Shown piece by piece: positions 18,198 through 26,704 of a DNA stretch of 64,000 nt. Origin of the DNA: Desulfovibrio psychrotolerans (GTDB lineage Bacteria > Desulfobacterota > Desulfovibrionia > Desulfovibrionales > Desulfovibrionaceae). The stretch is taken from contig NZ_BLVP01000001.1 of NCBI RefSeq assembly GCF_013340305.1, positions 1 through 64,000 of the forward strand, written 5' to 3'. The translations under genes and the position numbers were made by a program. Positions within the stretch are counted from its first letter, which is position 1. Every line of letters begins with the position of its first letter. Under the pieces are notes generated by a model. That model made no database searches. It was not told where the DNA came from and worked only from the letters and a program-made list of their open reading frames with translations.

Positions 18198-21056
18198 TTA
18201 GTTCGTTGCGGAGTCCAGAGCGTTTTTGCGGTTCTGTCGCTTCCGGAGGGCGGCATCTGGAGCGGGAGGAGAGCGCAGCTTTTCCTTGAGCAATCGTGTT
18301 GCCTCGCGGTATTCCCGTTGGGCCGGACCTTCCTTGCCGAGGATGGTGTACAGTTCCGCCAGACGGAAGTGGGCGTCGCCGTCGCCGGGATAACGCCTGA
18401 TGTACTCTCTGAAAAAGTCGATGGCGGAACGGACGTTGCTGTTTTCCGCATGCACGAGTGCCGACCCCTTGAGTGCCGTTGCATCATCCGGTTTACTCTC
18501 AAGAACTTTGCTGAAAAGCGCAAGCGCCGGGGCAGAATGCTCCGCAAAAAACGCCTCCGCACCCAGCCGGGCCACAAAGGCCGGGTCATCGCCATAGGCG
18601 TTGCCCAGTTTGGGATACAGGGCTGCTGCTTTGGCGCGCTGCTCCGCCGCGTTGTATAGCTGCGTGATGAGAATGGCTCTCTCCTTGGGCAGCGGGTCCT
18701 TGTTCAGTAGGGGGCCGAACAGGGCGAGCGCCTCTCTGGCCTTGCCCGTGTTGCCGTATGCTTCCGCCAGCAGGATGCGGTCGTTCTCTTCCAGCGAGGC
18801 CGTTCCGAGCCGCTCGAATGCCTGCACGGCCCGACTGTAGCGCCCGGAGTATGCGGCGTTTCGGGCAAACTCAAGCATGGCGGGCCTGTTATCGGGACGC
18901 AGGGCAAGGGCCTTTTCAAAGTAGACAAAGGCTTTTTCCACGTTTCCGGCTGCTGCCCATGCGCTGCCTGCGGCAAAGGCCGGATCGAAGGCTGCGGGAG
19001 AGTTGTCCGCAATCCGTGACCACAGGTCTGCGGATATGCTGTAGCGTCCTGTGTTGAAGGCAAGTCGGGCCACCTTTTCCCGTAAATCGGAGTCATGTGG
19101 GCTCGCCTTGTGAACCTGATACCACAGCCGGAAGGCCTGTTCCGAAAGGCCCGCGTTCTCCGCAATGGCAGCCCATTTGCGGATGAGGTTCACGTTGCTG
19201 CCGGAGCGCATGAAGCGTTCCAGCAGCGCCTCGAACGCCGCCCCCTCGCCTCCTGCCGCCAGTGCCTGCGCCGAGGCGAGGGCGATTTCCTCGTCATCGG
19301 GGCGCAGCTTGCCGGCCAGCATGAGAGCTTTGCGGAATCGTTCACCATCACCCGTATAGGAGGCCACCTCTACCATACGCAGGGTTAAAGCCCTGTCCCC
19401 TCGTGAGAGACGGGCGGCCTTTTCAGCATACGGTAGGGACTTGAGCGGCGATTCCAGCCACAGATACACCTCGGTTATCCGGTCCATGACCGTGGCGGAG
19501 GTCGGGTGCAGGGAGTGGGCAATGTCCGCCGCTTCATCAACGAGTGCCGTTGATGCGGTGAATCCCGCTGTTTCCAGCATTGCCAGCGCGTCCGCAGTGT
19601 TGCGGCTTATGCGGGCAAGCCTCTTGAGCAGGGTGAACGCCTCGCCCGGCCGTTCCGTGGCGAGCAGGGCATCCGAGCCCTGCCGCAGAAAATCGATGTT
19701 CTCCGGTTCATGCCTGAGGGCAAAGTCAACGGCGTCCAATATGGTGGGCGCATCGCCGGTGAACTGCGCGATCTCCATGAGGCGCAGCAGTTGTGCGTGG
19801 TCCGGGGTGCCATCCTTCAGAATATCCCGCAGCAGCGTGTAAGCCTTGCCCGTCTGGTCCAGCGCCAGATGCAGCTCAATGCGGGATTCAAGAATGTCTT
19901 TTCTGTCCGTGGGATAGGATTCGGCCTTTTCCAGCACCACCCGCATCACCTCCGGCTCGCCGGAGAACAGTGCCGCCGTGAGCATGCGTCCGAGCACGCG
20001 GAAGGTGTCTACGGCGGATTGGAGCAGCGCATCGAACATCTCAATGGCCTTGGCGATCTTGTTGCCCTCCAGGTACACCTCCGCCAATTGTTCCGTATAC
20101 TCCCGGTTTTCCGGCGCGCTACGGGTGAGGGCTTCCAGCGCGAATTCAACGGTTTCCAGATCGTCAGCATTCCGTGCCGCGCTGCTCAACGCAATCAGCA
20201 CCGCCTCGTTGCCCGGAACCTGCCTGTGCACCTGCCGCAGGTAGGCTACGGCTTCTCCAAGCAGGTTGTTCCACTGCATGATGGTGGCGAAATGCAGGCG
20301 TATGTCCACGCCGCCGCGTCGGGAATCCATGGCCTGCGCGAAGACAGCACCTTTCGGCAGATGGCCTGTTTTAAGGTAGTCTTCAAGGCAGTAGGTGGCA
20401 TACTGTTTCTCGTCAGCCTGCTCGCCTTCCTGCACGGCTGCGGCGAACTGGTCGCCGATGATGAACAGTTGCTGCATGAGCAGATCACGCAGCGGGGTAT
20501 ATTCCCCGGCAAGGCGTTGCTGTGCCAGTGCGGTGAGTTCGCTGCGCAGCACCACGAGCAGGGGTATGCCGCGCAGGGGTTCCGCATAGGCATCCTGCAT
20601 CAGCAGGCGCGCCAGTGCGTGGCTTTCCCTGTCGGGCATGCCAAAATAGCGGTAGTGCGAAACAAGGGTGCGCAGCACATCGGTGCGGTCCGGTGCGGAG
20701 GCCGCAATCTCCTCGTAGATGGGCAGGGCATCGCGCGGGCGCATGTCCCATTCCAGATACCGGGCAAGGCGGGTGAGCATGGCCACGTTGCGCGGCTTGA
20801 GTTCCCGGGCCCGTATGAGCATGTCTATGGCGCGCTCCGGCCTGCCCAAAAGGTGATAAATCTCTGAGGCGGTTATGTGCAGGGCATAGTCGTCCGTCCG
20901 CTCCGGCAGCACCTTTTCCAGAATATCCCAGGCCCGCTGGATGCTGCCGCTGTCGAGATACAGCTGCGCCATGTCCCGCTGGCTGGGATAGATGAGCAGC
21001 GTCAGCAGAAGCATGGACGCGAAAAAGGTCAGCACATAGAGCGGATGAATCCTCAC
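18198..21056 (-). CDS. pelB: PelB-like TPR scaffold protein (N-terminal half of PelB)
   Basis: 952 residues. A single N-terminal membrane helix (residues ~7-22) is followed by TPR repeats over nearly the whole length (for example LYLDSGSIQRAWDILEKVLPE, NTGRYSISADLWSRIADNS). It matches the membrane-anchored periplasmic TPR part of PelB, which guides the polymer and recruits modifying enzymes. Translation starts at GTG 21056, overlapping the pelA stop as GTGA. It ends before any barrel; that is encoded by the next gene. A generic TPR protein would look similar, so the assignment depends on operon position. Confidence 0.82.
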   Translation of the reverse strand: MRIHPLYVLTFFASMLLLTLLIYPSQRDMAQLYLDSGSIQRAWDILEKVLPERTDDYALHITASEIYHLLGRPERAIDMLIRARELKPRNVAMLTRLARYLEWDMRPRDALPIYEEIAASAPDRTDVLRTLVSHYRYFGMPDRESHALARLLMQDAYAEPLRGIPLLVVLRSELTALAQQRLAGEYTPLRDLLMQQLFIIGDQFAAAVQEGEQADEKQYATYCLEDYLKTGHLPKGAVFAQAMDSRRGGVDIRLHFATIMQWNNLLGEAVAYLRQVHRQVPGNEAVLIALSSAARNADDLETVEFALEALTRSAPENREYTEQLAEVYLEGNKIAKAIEMFDALLQSAVDTFRVLGRMLTAALFSGEPEVMRVVLEKAESYPTDRKDILESRIELHLALDQTGKAYTLLRDILKDGTPDHAQLLRLMEIAQFTGDAPTILDAVDFALRHEPENIDFLRQGSDALLATERPGEAFTLLKRLARISRNTADALAMLETAGFTASTALVDEAADIAHSLHPTSATVMDRITEVYLWLESPLKSLPYAEKAARLSRGDRALTLRMVEVASYTGDGERFRKALMLAGKLRPDDEEIALASAQALAAGGEGAAFEALLERFMRSGSNVNLIRKWAAIAENAGLSEQAFRLWYQVHKASPHDSDLREKVARLAFNTGRYSISADLWSRIADNSPAAFDPAFAAGSAWAAAGNVEKAFVYFEKALALRPDNRPAMLEFARNAAYSGRYSRAVQAFERLGTASLEENDRILLAEAYGNTGKAREALALFGPLLNKDPLPKERAILITQLYNAAEQRAKAAALYPKLGNAYGDDPAFVARLGAEAFFAEHSAPALALFSKVLESKPDDATALKGSALVHAENSNVRSAIDFFREYIRRYPGDGDAHFRLAELYTILGKEGPAQREYREATRLLKEKLRSPPAPDAALRKRQNRKNALDSATN

Positions 21057-23173
21057 TTCAGGTGTATCCCCAGCGTGCCCGAGCGCACGGGGCCAATGGT
21101 GAGCGTGCCTGTGAGAGAAGTTATGAGGCTGCGCGCCGTGCCGTTGTGTGACACAATTGCCGCCCTTCCTGCGGGCAGTCCCGCAAGGGTGACTGTTCCG
21201 TTGCCAAACCCCTCGTATCGCAAGCGGATGGTGTCTGCGCTATGCGAAAAGTCGTCCACCCAGCCCGTGGCACTTTGCAGATAGGGCTGTCTGTTGTCCG
21301 GAGAGGCGGCACGCACGATGCGCGCCTGACCTGCGCCGCGTTTCAGGTGGACGAACAGGCCCTGCGGCTGCACCTCGTACCCGAGCACGTTGGTGCAGCG
21401 GGCAAGGTCGGGCAGGGTTGAGGTGTCCTCATAGCGCACGCTGAGGCAGGTGCCGTAACCGGAAATCACATCTGCCGCGCCATCGCGTTCGACAGTTGCC
21501 TGCGTGAAATCCATGACCATGGGAATGTAGGCGGAGGTGAACACTTTTGCGACATCTTGTGTGGCTATCCATGCGTACACATCCTTCACCGCTTGAAGCG
21601 AGGCATCGTACTCCGCGCTGTAAAAGTGGTAGTAGGCGTCAATGGGCATGAGCCTGCGAGGCGAGCCAGTACGTTCCATGGTGCGGGTGATGTAGCGGTA
21701 GGCGTGGTACGGGCCCGTCCACAGATTAGTCAGTATGTTTTCGTTGGCCTGTCCCGTGAAGACCTGCACGTACGGCCCCACGAACTTGAACAGGGGGGAT
21801 ACACCGGTCAGCGAGTCGTTGTGCTGGTCGTATATGGTGTCGCCGCCGTTTATGTTCAGCAGGCCCGCATCATAAACGTGCTTCATGACAAAAGGCTTGG
21901 GGTCGCATGAGCCGGACCAGAGCATCATGCGGCAGGGCTTGTCCGCCGGGGTGAGGTGGTCGGTTATCCATTGGCAGGAATCTACGGTTTCCCGCTTGGG
22001 GTCGAAGCTGTACCCCGCAACGGGAATGCCGTACTGCTCAAGCCCGAGCTTGTCCCGGAAGAGCGCTATCTTCTGCTTATCATTCGCATCCCAGTAAAAG
22101 GGATGGGTAAAGCTGTGCGAGGCCGGTTCCACATTGGGCAGGGCAAATATGGCGCGGGCGGTCTCCATAAGGCGTACGTTGCCGGAAAGCTCGGGATCCA
22201 CCTCAGCCTGAATGACGGAGGCGGTGACGGGGAAATCAATCTTTTTCAGCACCTCTTCCATCATCACTGTGGCGCAGTTGCTTTTTTTGTCCACATTGGT
22301 GAAGCCGCTGAACCCGTCGGCATCGATGTGCGACATGGCAATGCGCTTTCCGTTCAGCGTGGTTGGGGTAAGGGCGGGCATTCCCTCAAGCCCGAGTGAG
22401 GCGGAAAGGAAGGCGAAGGGGTCCAGATACCATTTGTGCCGGTAGTCCGCTGGGTCTATCCAATATACGTACTCCGGCAGTGCCAGCCCGCCCGCCGGGG
22501 AAACGGCAACCGCAATCCCTTCCGCATTGCCGGATGGGCTGGATGTGTTGCGTACGGTGAGCCATGGAGTGTGGCGTTGCGGTTTGGTGGGCACGTATCC
22601 GTCGAAGAGCGGGGGAACAGCAGGCAGGGGGCGTTCATACTGCATGTGCGGCCCGGTGGTGCCGTAGGCCAGCAGATTGCCCGCCGTGGTCTGTTCCTGT
22701 GTGTAGGCAAGGCCGAAGCGTTCCAGTATCATGTCCACGCGGGTGCGCACGGCAGGGGGCGCACCTGCTGAAACAGCATGGGGCGGCGTGAGGAAGATGA
22801 CCCGGATGTCACGGTTCATTGAGGCGAGCAGCCAATCCATGTAGGCCTGTGGGTCCTCCATATTCGGGGCGGCATAGGCACAGACAATGGCGCGCCACTC
22901 GCGCGGGTCAAGCGGTTCCGGAACGGGCTGCTCCACGGCGCGGTATTCGGAGAGCAGGCCGTGGTAATTGGCCGCCATGTCGAACCCCCTGCGCCAGATG
23001 TTCTGGTCGGGAGTCTGGTCAGCGGTTTCACTGTAGAGGACAAGTACCCTGCGGGCGACCTCAGACGCTTCCGCCTTCTGGCAGCACAGGGTAAGGACCA
23101 GAACGGCAAGCACGCCCGCAAGCCAGAGGACACGGTGCGGCTGCCGGTCTGGCAGGGTATGGCGACGTGGCAT
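21053..23173 (-). CDS. pelA: PelA-type polysaccharide deacetylase lacking the glycosidase domain
   Basis: 706 residues with a signal or anchor helix (VLWLAGVLAVLVLTL). Residues ~40-200 resemble the Rossmann-like middle domain of PelA. The deacetylase domain begins with MSHIDADGF (Asp284, Asp286) and has the metal-binding histidines in SHSFTH (His353, His357). The remaining ~200 residues are beta-rich. Pseudomonas PelA also has an N-terminal glycoside hydrolase domain; it is absent here and apparently encoded as the divergent GH114-like lipoprotein at 23912. The enzyme is expected to deacetylate Pel in the periplasm. The start follows a G-rich ribosome site; the stop overlaps the next gene. 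Confidence 0.87.
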   Translation of the reverse strand: MPRRHTLPDRQPHRVLWLAGVLAVLVLTLCCQKAEASEVARRVLVLYSETADQTPDQNIWRRGFDMAANYHGLLSEYRAVEQPVPEPLDPREWRAIVCAYAAPNMEDPQAYMDWLLASMNRDIRVIFLTPPHAVSAGAPPAVRTRVDMILERFGLAYTQEQTTAGNLLAYGTTGPHMQYERPLPAVPPLFDGYVPTKPQRHTPWLTVRNTSSPSGNAEGIAVAVSPAGGLALPEYVYWIDPADYRHKWYLDPFAFLSASLGLEGMPALTPTTLNGKRIAMSHIDADGFSGFTNVDKKSNCATVMMEEVLKKIDFPVTASVIQAEVDPELSGNVRLMETARAIFALPNVEPASHSFTHPFYWDANDKQKIALFRDKLGLEQYGIPVAGYSFDPKRETVDSCQWITDHLTPADKPCRMMLWSGSCDPKPFVMKHVYDAGLLNINGGDTIYDQHNDSLTGVSPLFKFVGPYVQVFTGQANENILTNLWTGPYHAYRYITRTMERTGSPRRLMPIDAYYHFYSAEYDASLQAVKDVYAWIATQDVAKVFTSAYIPMVMDFTQATVERDGAADVISGYGTCLSVRYEDTSTLPDLARCTNVLGYEVQPQGLFVHLKRGAGQARIVRAASPDNRQPYLQSATGWVDDFSHSADTIRLRYEGFGNGTVTLAGLPAGRAAIVSHNGTARSLITSLTGTLTIGPVRSGTLGIHLK

Positions 23174-23212
23174 ATTCCCCCCGGACCGTCACGGGTATGA
23201 CGGCAAATGGCG

Positions 23213-23785
23213 TTATTGTCCGGCAGCGATGGTCGCGCCGACGGATTTCACTGCCTCGTGGCATATCTGCTGCGTGAGCAGGTTGAGCGAGGTGTCGCAG
23301 CCGTAGAAGCAGCCCCCGGATTGCGTGAGGGAGGCGGCCCAGACCACCGTGCCGGTTCTCACGTCGAGCATGCGGATGTTGATGCCGACAACCGGGCTCT
23401 GGTCCAGCCCGCGCTTGTAGCGGAACTCGCTGACCGAGCCGTAGAACACGGTATCCACGCCAAGGGAGTTGCCTACGCGTTGGGCCACGGTTTTATCCAG
23501 TATGTACTCAAGGTCTTCTTCGCCACCTTTCAGGGATTCCAGCATGGCAGTGGACTCAAGGAAGGTGTACCCGGGCAGACCGTAGAGCTCGGTGGAAAGA
23601 ACGTCTCCCACAATGCGCCCCGCATTGGGGTGCGTGGTCAGGTTGACAAAGGGCAGAACAGCGGCCGTGCGATCCCCCGAAGGCATGGCTTCCGTATTCA
23701 GGTAGTGCTGCTGGCGTGTGGCGTTGCAGGCGCTCAGCAACAGGACAAGGCTCATGATGATGAGCAAGTTGGAAATGGATTTCAC
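23213..23785 (-). CDS. pelC: PelC-like outer-membrane lipoprotein, first gene of the pel operon
   Basis: 190 residues. The N-terminus KSISNLLIIMSLVLLLSAC is a lipoprotein signal with lipobox LSAC. The mature part has a CsgG/FlgO-like alpha-beta pattern (AVLPFVNLT, GRIVGDVLSTELY, VDTVFYGSVSEF, INIRMLDVRTGTVVWAASL). PelC forms a lipoprotein ring under the PelB porin in Pseudomonas, and this gene lies in the operon where such a protein is expected. GTG 23785 is chosen because AGGGGG sits 7 bases upstream; the longer frame to 23845 would start inside the promoter. Low sequence conservation of PelC makes the symbol probable, not certain. Confidence 0.75.
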   Translation of the reverse strand: MKSISNLLIIMSLVLLLSACNATRQQHYLNTEAMPSGDRTAAVLPFVNLTTHPNAGRIVGDVLSTELYGLPGYTFLESTAMLESLKGGEEDLEYILDKTVAQRVGNSLGVDTVFYGSVSEFRYKRGLDQSPVVGINIRMLDVRTGTVVWAASLTQSGGCFYGCDTSLNLLTQQICHEAVKSVGATIAAGQ

Positions 23786-23816
23786 TGCGTTCCCCCTGAT
23801 ATTGCAGGTTTGATTC

Positions 23817-23845
23817 TGTATACAGGCCGATGGGGCAAATGACAA
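23817..23845 (-). promoter_or_regulatory. Probable sigma-70 promoter of the pel operon
   Basis: On the minus strand TTGTCA (23840-23845) and TATACA (23817-23822) are separated by exactly 17 bases, about 30 bases upstream of the GTG start at 23785. Matches are 5/6 and 4/6 to consensus. Confidence 0.6.
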
Positions 23846-23875
23846 TCATCAAGGGCGCTAACGCCACTTGAATAA

Positions 23876-23904
23876 TTGTAACCTGCGCAGCAATGCGCTA
23901 CTAT
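23876..23904 (+). promoter_or_regulatory. Candidate promoter of the GH114 lipoprotein gene
   Basis: TTGTAA (23876-23881) and TACTAT (23899-23904) have a 17-base spacer. Transcription would start near 23911, at the first ATG (23912), giving a leaderless message or use of a later ATG at 23951. It lies back to back with the pel promoter, with the GCGCAGCAATGCGC palindrome in the spacer. Confidence 0.4.
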
Positions 23905-23911
23905 ACCGACT

Positions 23912-24895
23912 ATGTATAACATACAGCAAATACGTGCAGGCGCAATACCCATGGCGCTTGCCATGACCCTGATGCTTCTTTGGGGGTGCACGGTGCCTGT
24001 GGAAAAACGGACGCAGACGGCAAAGCCCGGTCAGGTGACCACCCGGAACGGAAAGGACGCAGCGGAGCAGAAGCGGATTGTGGCTCCGCCCAAACGGTGG
24101 GTGTACTGGTTGCAGGGGGTTGATCCGCAATCCATTGCCAGTTCTGCCTCAGACCTTGCCGTGGTGGATTATTCCGTGGACGGCACGGACGCGGGGGCCT
24201 TCACCCGCGCAGATGTGGCGCTCATGCAGCGCGGCGGGCGCAGGGTGCTGTGCTATTTTTCCATCGGCGAGGCGGAAAGCTACCGTTTCTACTGGAACAA
24301 GGCGTGGCGTGACGCCCCTCCGCCCTTCATGGGGGCGGAGAATCCTGACTGGCCGGAGAACTACAAGGTGCGCTACTGGCACGAGCAGTGGTGGGACATG
24401 GCCCTGCGGCCGTATCTTGACCGCATTGTGGATGCAGGCTTTGACGGGGTGTATCTGGATATTGTGGATGCCTACTGGTTCTGGCATGCGGAAGGTGGAC
24501 GCGACCTGAGCACCAGCGCCTCCGAAATGATACGCCTTGTCGCGCGCATCGCCACCTACCTGCGCGAGCGGGGCGGGCCGAACAAGATAGTCTGCCCGCA
24601 GAATGCGGAGGGCATTTTCAATGATGCCCCTGAGGACGCGGTGGCGCGCTATATGCGCCATATTGACATGATCGGGGTGGAATCGTTGCTCTTCAATGTC
24701 ACGCCGGAGGACAGTGCCTACCGTAGTGGAATCCTTCACCGCGTATCAGAGGCGGGCAAGCCCGTCCTGAACATCGAATATATCCCCCTGTCCCAAATGG
24801 GTGAATACCGGGCGAAAATGGCCGCACTGCCGTTCCCCATCCTGCCGTATCGTGGTGAACCGGATGCCGCGCTGAACAGCCTGGCTGTGCAGTAG
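23912..24895 (+). CDS. GH114-like endo-alpha-1,4-polygalactosaminidase lipoprotein
   Basis: 327 residues. A lipoprotein signal ends in LLWGC (Cys26). The body is a TIM-barrel of the TM1410/GH114 type: WVYWLQGVDPQSIASS, DLAVVDYSVDGTDAGAFT, RVLCYFSIGEAESYRFYW, and GVYLDIVDAYWFW with Asp183 in a catalytic-type position; a downstream acid in MIGVESLLF is a candidate partner. GH114 enzymes cut alpha-1,4-linked galactosamine polymers, the same linkage class as Pel. This gene therefore plausibly replaces the missing hydrolase domain of PelA, as an outer-membrane or periplasmic lipoprotein. The first ATG supplies the only charged residue before the hydrophobic core; ATG 23951 has a better ribosome site. 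Confidence 0.86.
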   Translation: MYNIQQIRAGAIPMALAMTLMLLWGCTVPVEKRTQTAKPGQVTTRNGKDAAEQKRIVAPPKRWVYWLQGVDPQSIASSASDLAVVDYSVDGTDAGAFTRADVALMQRGGRRVLCYFSIGEAESYRFYWNKAWRDAPPPFMGAENPDWPENYKVRYWHEQWWDMALRPYLDRIVDAGFDGVYLDIVDAYWFWHAEGGRDLSTSASEMIRLVARIATYLRERGGPNKIVCPQNAEGIFNDAPEDAVARYMRHIDMIGVESLLFNVTPEDSAYRSGILHRVSEAGKPVLNIEYIPLSQMGEYRAKMAALPFPILPYRGEPDAALNSLAVQ

Positions 24896-24926
24896 CCCTT
24901 CCCGCGCGGTGTCGCGTCATGGTTAT

Positions 24927-24968
24927 GTCAGCTGGGCAGATACTGCCGGGCTGACGCCTTTTTTTTAA
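24927..24968 (+). terminator. Terminator after the GH114 gene
   Basis: GTCAGC..GGCAG pairs with CTGCC..GCTGAC around a short loop with one internal mismatch pair, followed by eight T. It is 32 bases after the stop codon. Confidence 0.75.
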
Positions 24969-25056
24969 GAGTACTATCCCTGTATAACTGAATTTTTCTT
25001 ATTAAGAATGGTTCTTGCATTATTTTGTCTGCCAGCGTCAAAAAGGGGACAAGATT

Positions 25057-26325
25057 ATGCGAAACACAGCTGCACAGATTATCCATGAGCGCCATGAAGC
25101 AGGCGTGCCTTCTGTATTGCAGGACAGCTACCAGACCGGTGTGTCGGAATTCTGGGCGGCAATACCATCCACACCTGCAGGGATAGAATCCGGACCGGAT
25201 GCCGTTCAGGATACCGCCCAGTTGAAGGCGCGACGCATTGTGGGACGGCGTTTCCGCCATGCGCGGAACGTGCCCATGAGCGGGACGGAACGGTCCCTGC
25301 TTGAGAAGATGCGGGAACTTGCCCTGGCCAATGCGGAAGTGATGCTGCGTATGGATGAAAGTGCCTTTGCGGACGAAGAGGCGGCAGGTAACGTTCTGCC
25401 GCTGGGCAGCCGCCTAGTGTCCGGCAGTCATACTCCGCAGTCTCTCCTGCAGGGGCGGCTGCATATCCCCTCCATGCCCGGTACAATACGATGCCTCACG
25501 GATTTTCTCGCGGGCGGCAATACTGAAGAGCAGAACGGCAACGCGAGCGACGAACGGCTCGGGCACATCATCCGGCACGATATCGCTCTGACGCTTTCCT
25601 TGCTGCGCCTTGTGAACAGCCCGCTTTATGAAGAACGGCGGGGCGGGCGCAATGTGGCGACCGTGCGTGAAGCTGTTGCCATTGTGGGCGGGCGCCAACT
25701 AGCCAGTCTTGCGCTTGCGGCGGCGGAGATAGGAGGCGGCAAGATGGCTATGCACGGGCTTTCGCTGCGAGAATTCTGGCGCCATTCCCTCATGACCGCA
25801 TGCCTTGCCAGTGCGCTTGCGCGGCAGGCTGGATTTGACGATCCGGAACGATTTTTTACGGCGGGGTTGCTGCATGACGTGGGCCGCCTGCTTCTGGTGG
25901 ATAGATTGGGGCGGGACGTGGTGGCGCTGTACGGAGATGCCGCCGCACATAATACTCCCTTCCATCTTGCAGAGCGCAGGGTGCTCGGGTTTGAACACGG
26001 CCGCGTTGGCGCAGAATTGATGGAGCGCTGGAACCTTGACCGGGCACTGACTGAGGCCGTGCGTGAACACCATGCGCAGGAGCGGAACATGGAGCACCCG
26101 GAAGTCGCTGCAGTTGTTGCGGTGGCGGACTGCATGGCGCGGGCGCTTGGCTATGGATACTGGCACGATAGCCATGTGCTGCCGCCTTCCGGTGGGGCAT
26201 GGATGTTGCTCGGCATCACCATGGCCGACCTTGGTGGCATCGGACGGCAGGCATATGAGGAATTTGAGCGGGCGAGCTTTGTATTCGACCGCGAAGAAGA
26301 GCAGGCTGAACGAACCGCCGCATAA
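25057..26325 (+). CDS. HDOD domain signalling protein
   Basis: 422 residues, start at ATG 25057 behind AAGGGGAC; an upstream TTG frame at 25015 lacks a ribosome site. Residues ~1-130 are charged and helical, and the HDOD domain spans ~135-380 (LRLVNSPLYEERRGGRN, VREAVAIVGGRQLASLALA, FFTAGLLHDVGRLLLVDRLG, GFEHGRVGAELMERWNL, VREHH). It is clearly paralogous to the HDOD protein at 9086-10207 and shares the ERFFTAGLLHDVGRL-type segment. It is probably a regulator without phosphodiesterase activity. Position next to the pel/GH114 locus suggests a link with biofilm control, but that is inference. Confidence 0.85.
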   Translation: MRNTAAQIIHERHEAGVPSVLQDSYQTGVSEFWAAIPSTPAGIESGPDAVQDTAQLKARRIVGRRFRHARNVPMSGTERSLLEKMRELALANAEVMLRMDESAFADEEAAGNVLPLGSRLVSGSHTPQSLLQGRLHIPSMPGTIRCLTDFLAGGNTEEQNGNASDERLGHIIRHDIALTLSLLRLVNSPLYEERRGGRNVATVREAVAIVGGRQLASLALAAAEIGGGKMAMHGLSLREFWRHSLMTACLASALARQAGFDDPERFFTAGLLHDVGRLLLVDRLGRDVVALYGDAAAHNTPFHLAERRVLGFEHGRVGAELMERWNLDRALTEAVREHHAQERNMEHPEVAAVVAVADCMARALGYGYWHDSHVLPPSGGAWMLLGITMADLGGIGRQAYEEFERASFVFDREEEQAERTAA

Positions 26326-26375
26326 TGGGGTATGGGCCCGCCGACTTGGGTAGTGCCATTCATACGAAAATTGAA

Positions 26376-26404
26376 ATGGGCGCGAACCACAGGTTCGCGC
26401 CCAT
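26376..26404. other. Perfect 13-bp inverted repeat
   Basis: ATGGGCGCGAACC (26376-26388) pairs exactly with GGTTCGCGCCCAT (26392-26404) around a 3-base loop, 50 bases after the HDOD stop. There is no T-run, so it is either a factor-dependent terminator or an RNA/DNA structural element. Confidence 0.6.
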
Positions 26405-26452
26405 GCACGCTTTCGATACCCCCCCCGTCACTTGGGTATACCGATGTCTTAG

Positions 26453-26656
26453 CAAACTACATCTCCGGGACATGCATTTTATGATGGGCTTCAATTTGTG
26501 TTGCCCAAGGCCAGAGTCGACCGTTTCGTCGAGGAATGTTGTGATCCGTTTTATGTCTCCCGCAAGGGACGTTCTTTTGCAGAAGAACCGCCCCCCCCGG
26601 AACAAGCCAAAATTCTGACTGTATTTGACCATGAAGTGGCGCGTGGGGTTTTATAA
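26453..26656 (+). pseudogene. Probable transposase N-terminal remnant (IS1182-like)
   Basis: The frame reads GHAFYDGLQFVLPKARVDRFVEECCDPFYVSRKGRSF, which resembles the start of IS1182-type transposases (HPFY..LN..L...GFD.FVE..C..FYA...GRPS). After RKGRSFAEE the resemblance stops at a run of C residues and the frame closes at TAA 26654-26656. No start codon in frame is convincing. It is a scar near the integrase. Confidence 0.42.
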
Positions 26657-26704
26657 AAAAAATCAAGAGCTACTATGCTGTATTGTTTTGAGTAATCGGT
26701 TTTT

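Noticed and set aside
19710-20867. 385-codon plus-strand frame inside the TPR gene
   Set aside because: Antisense shadow of a supported long gene; no ribosome site, no family match, unusual composition.
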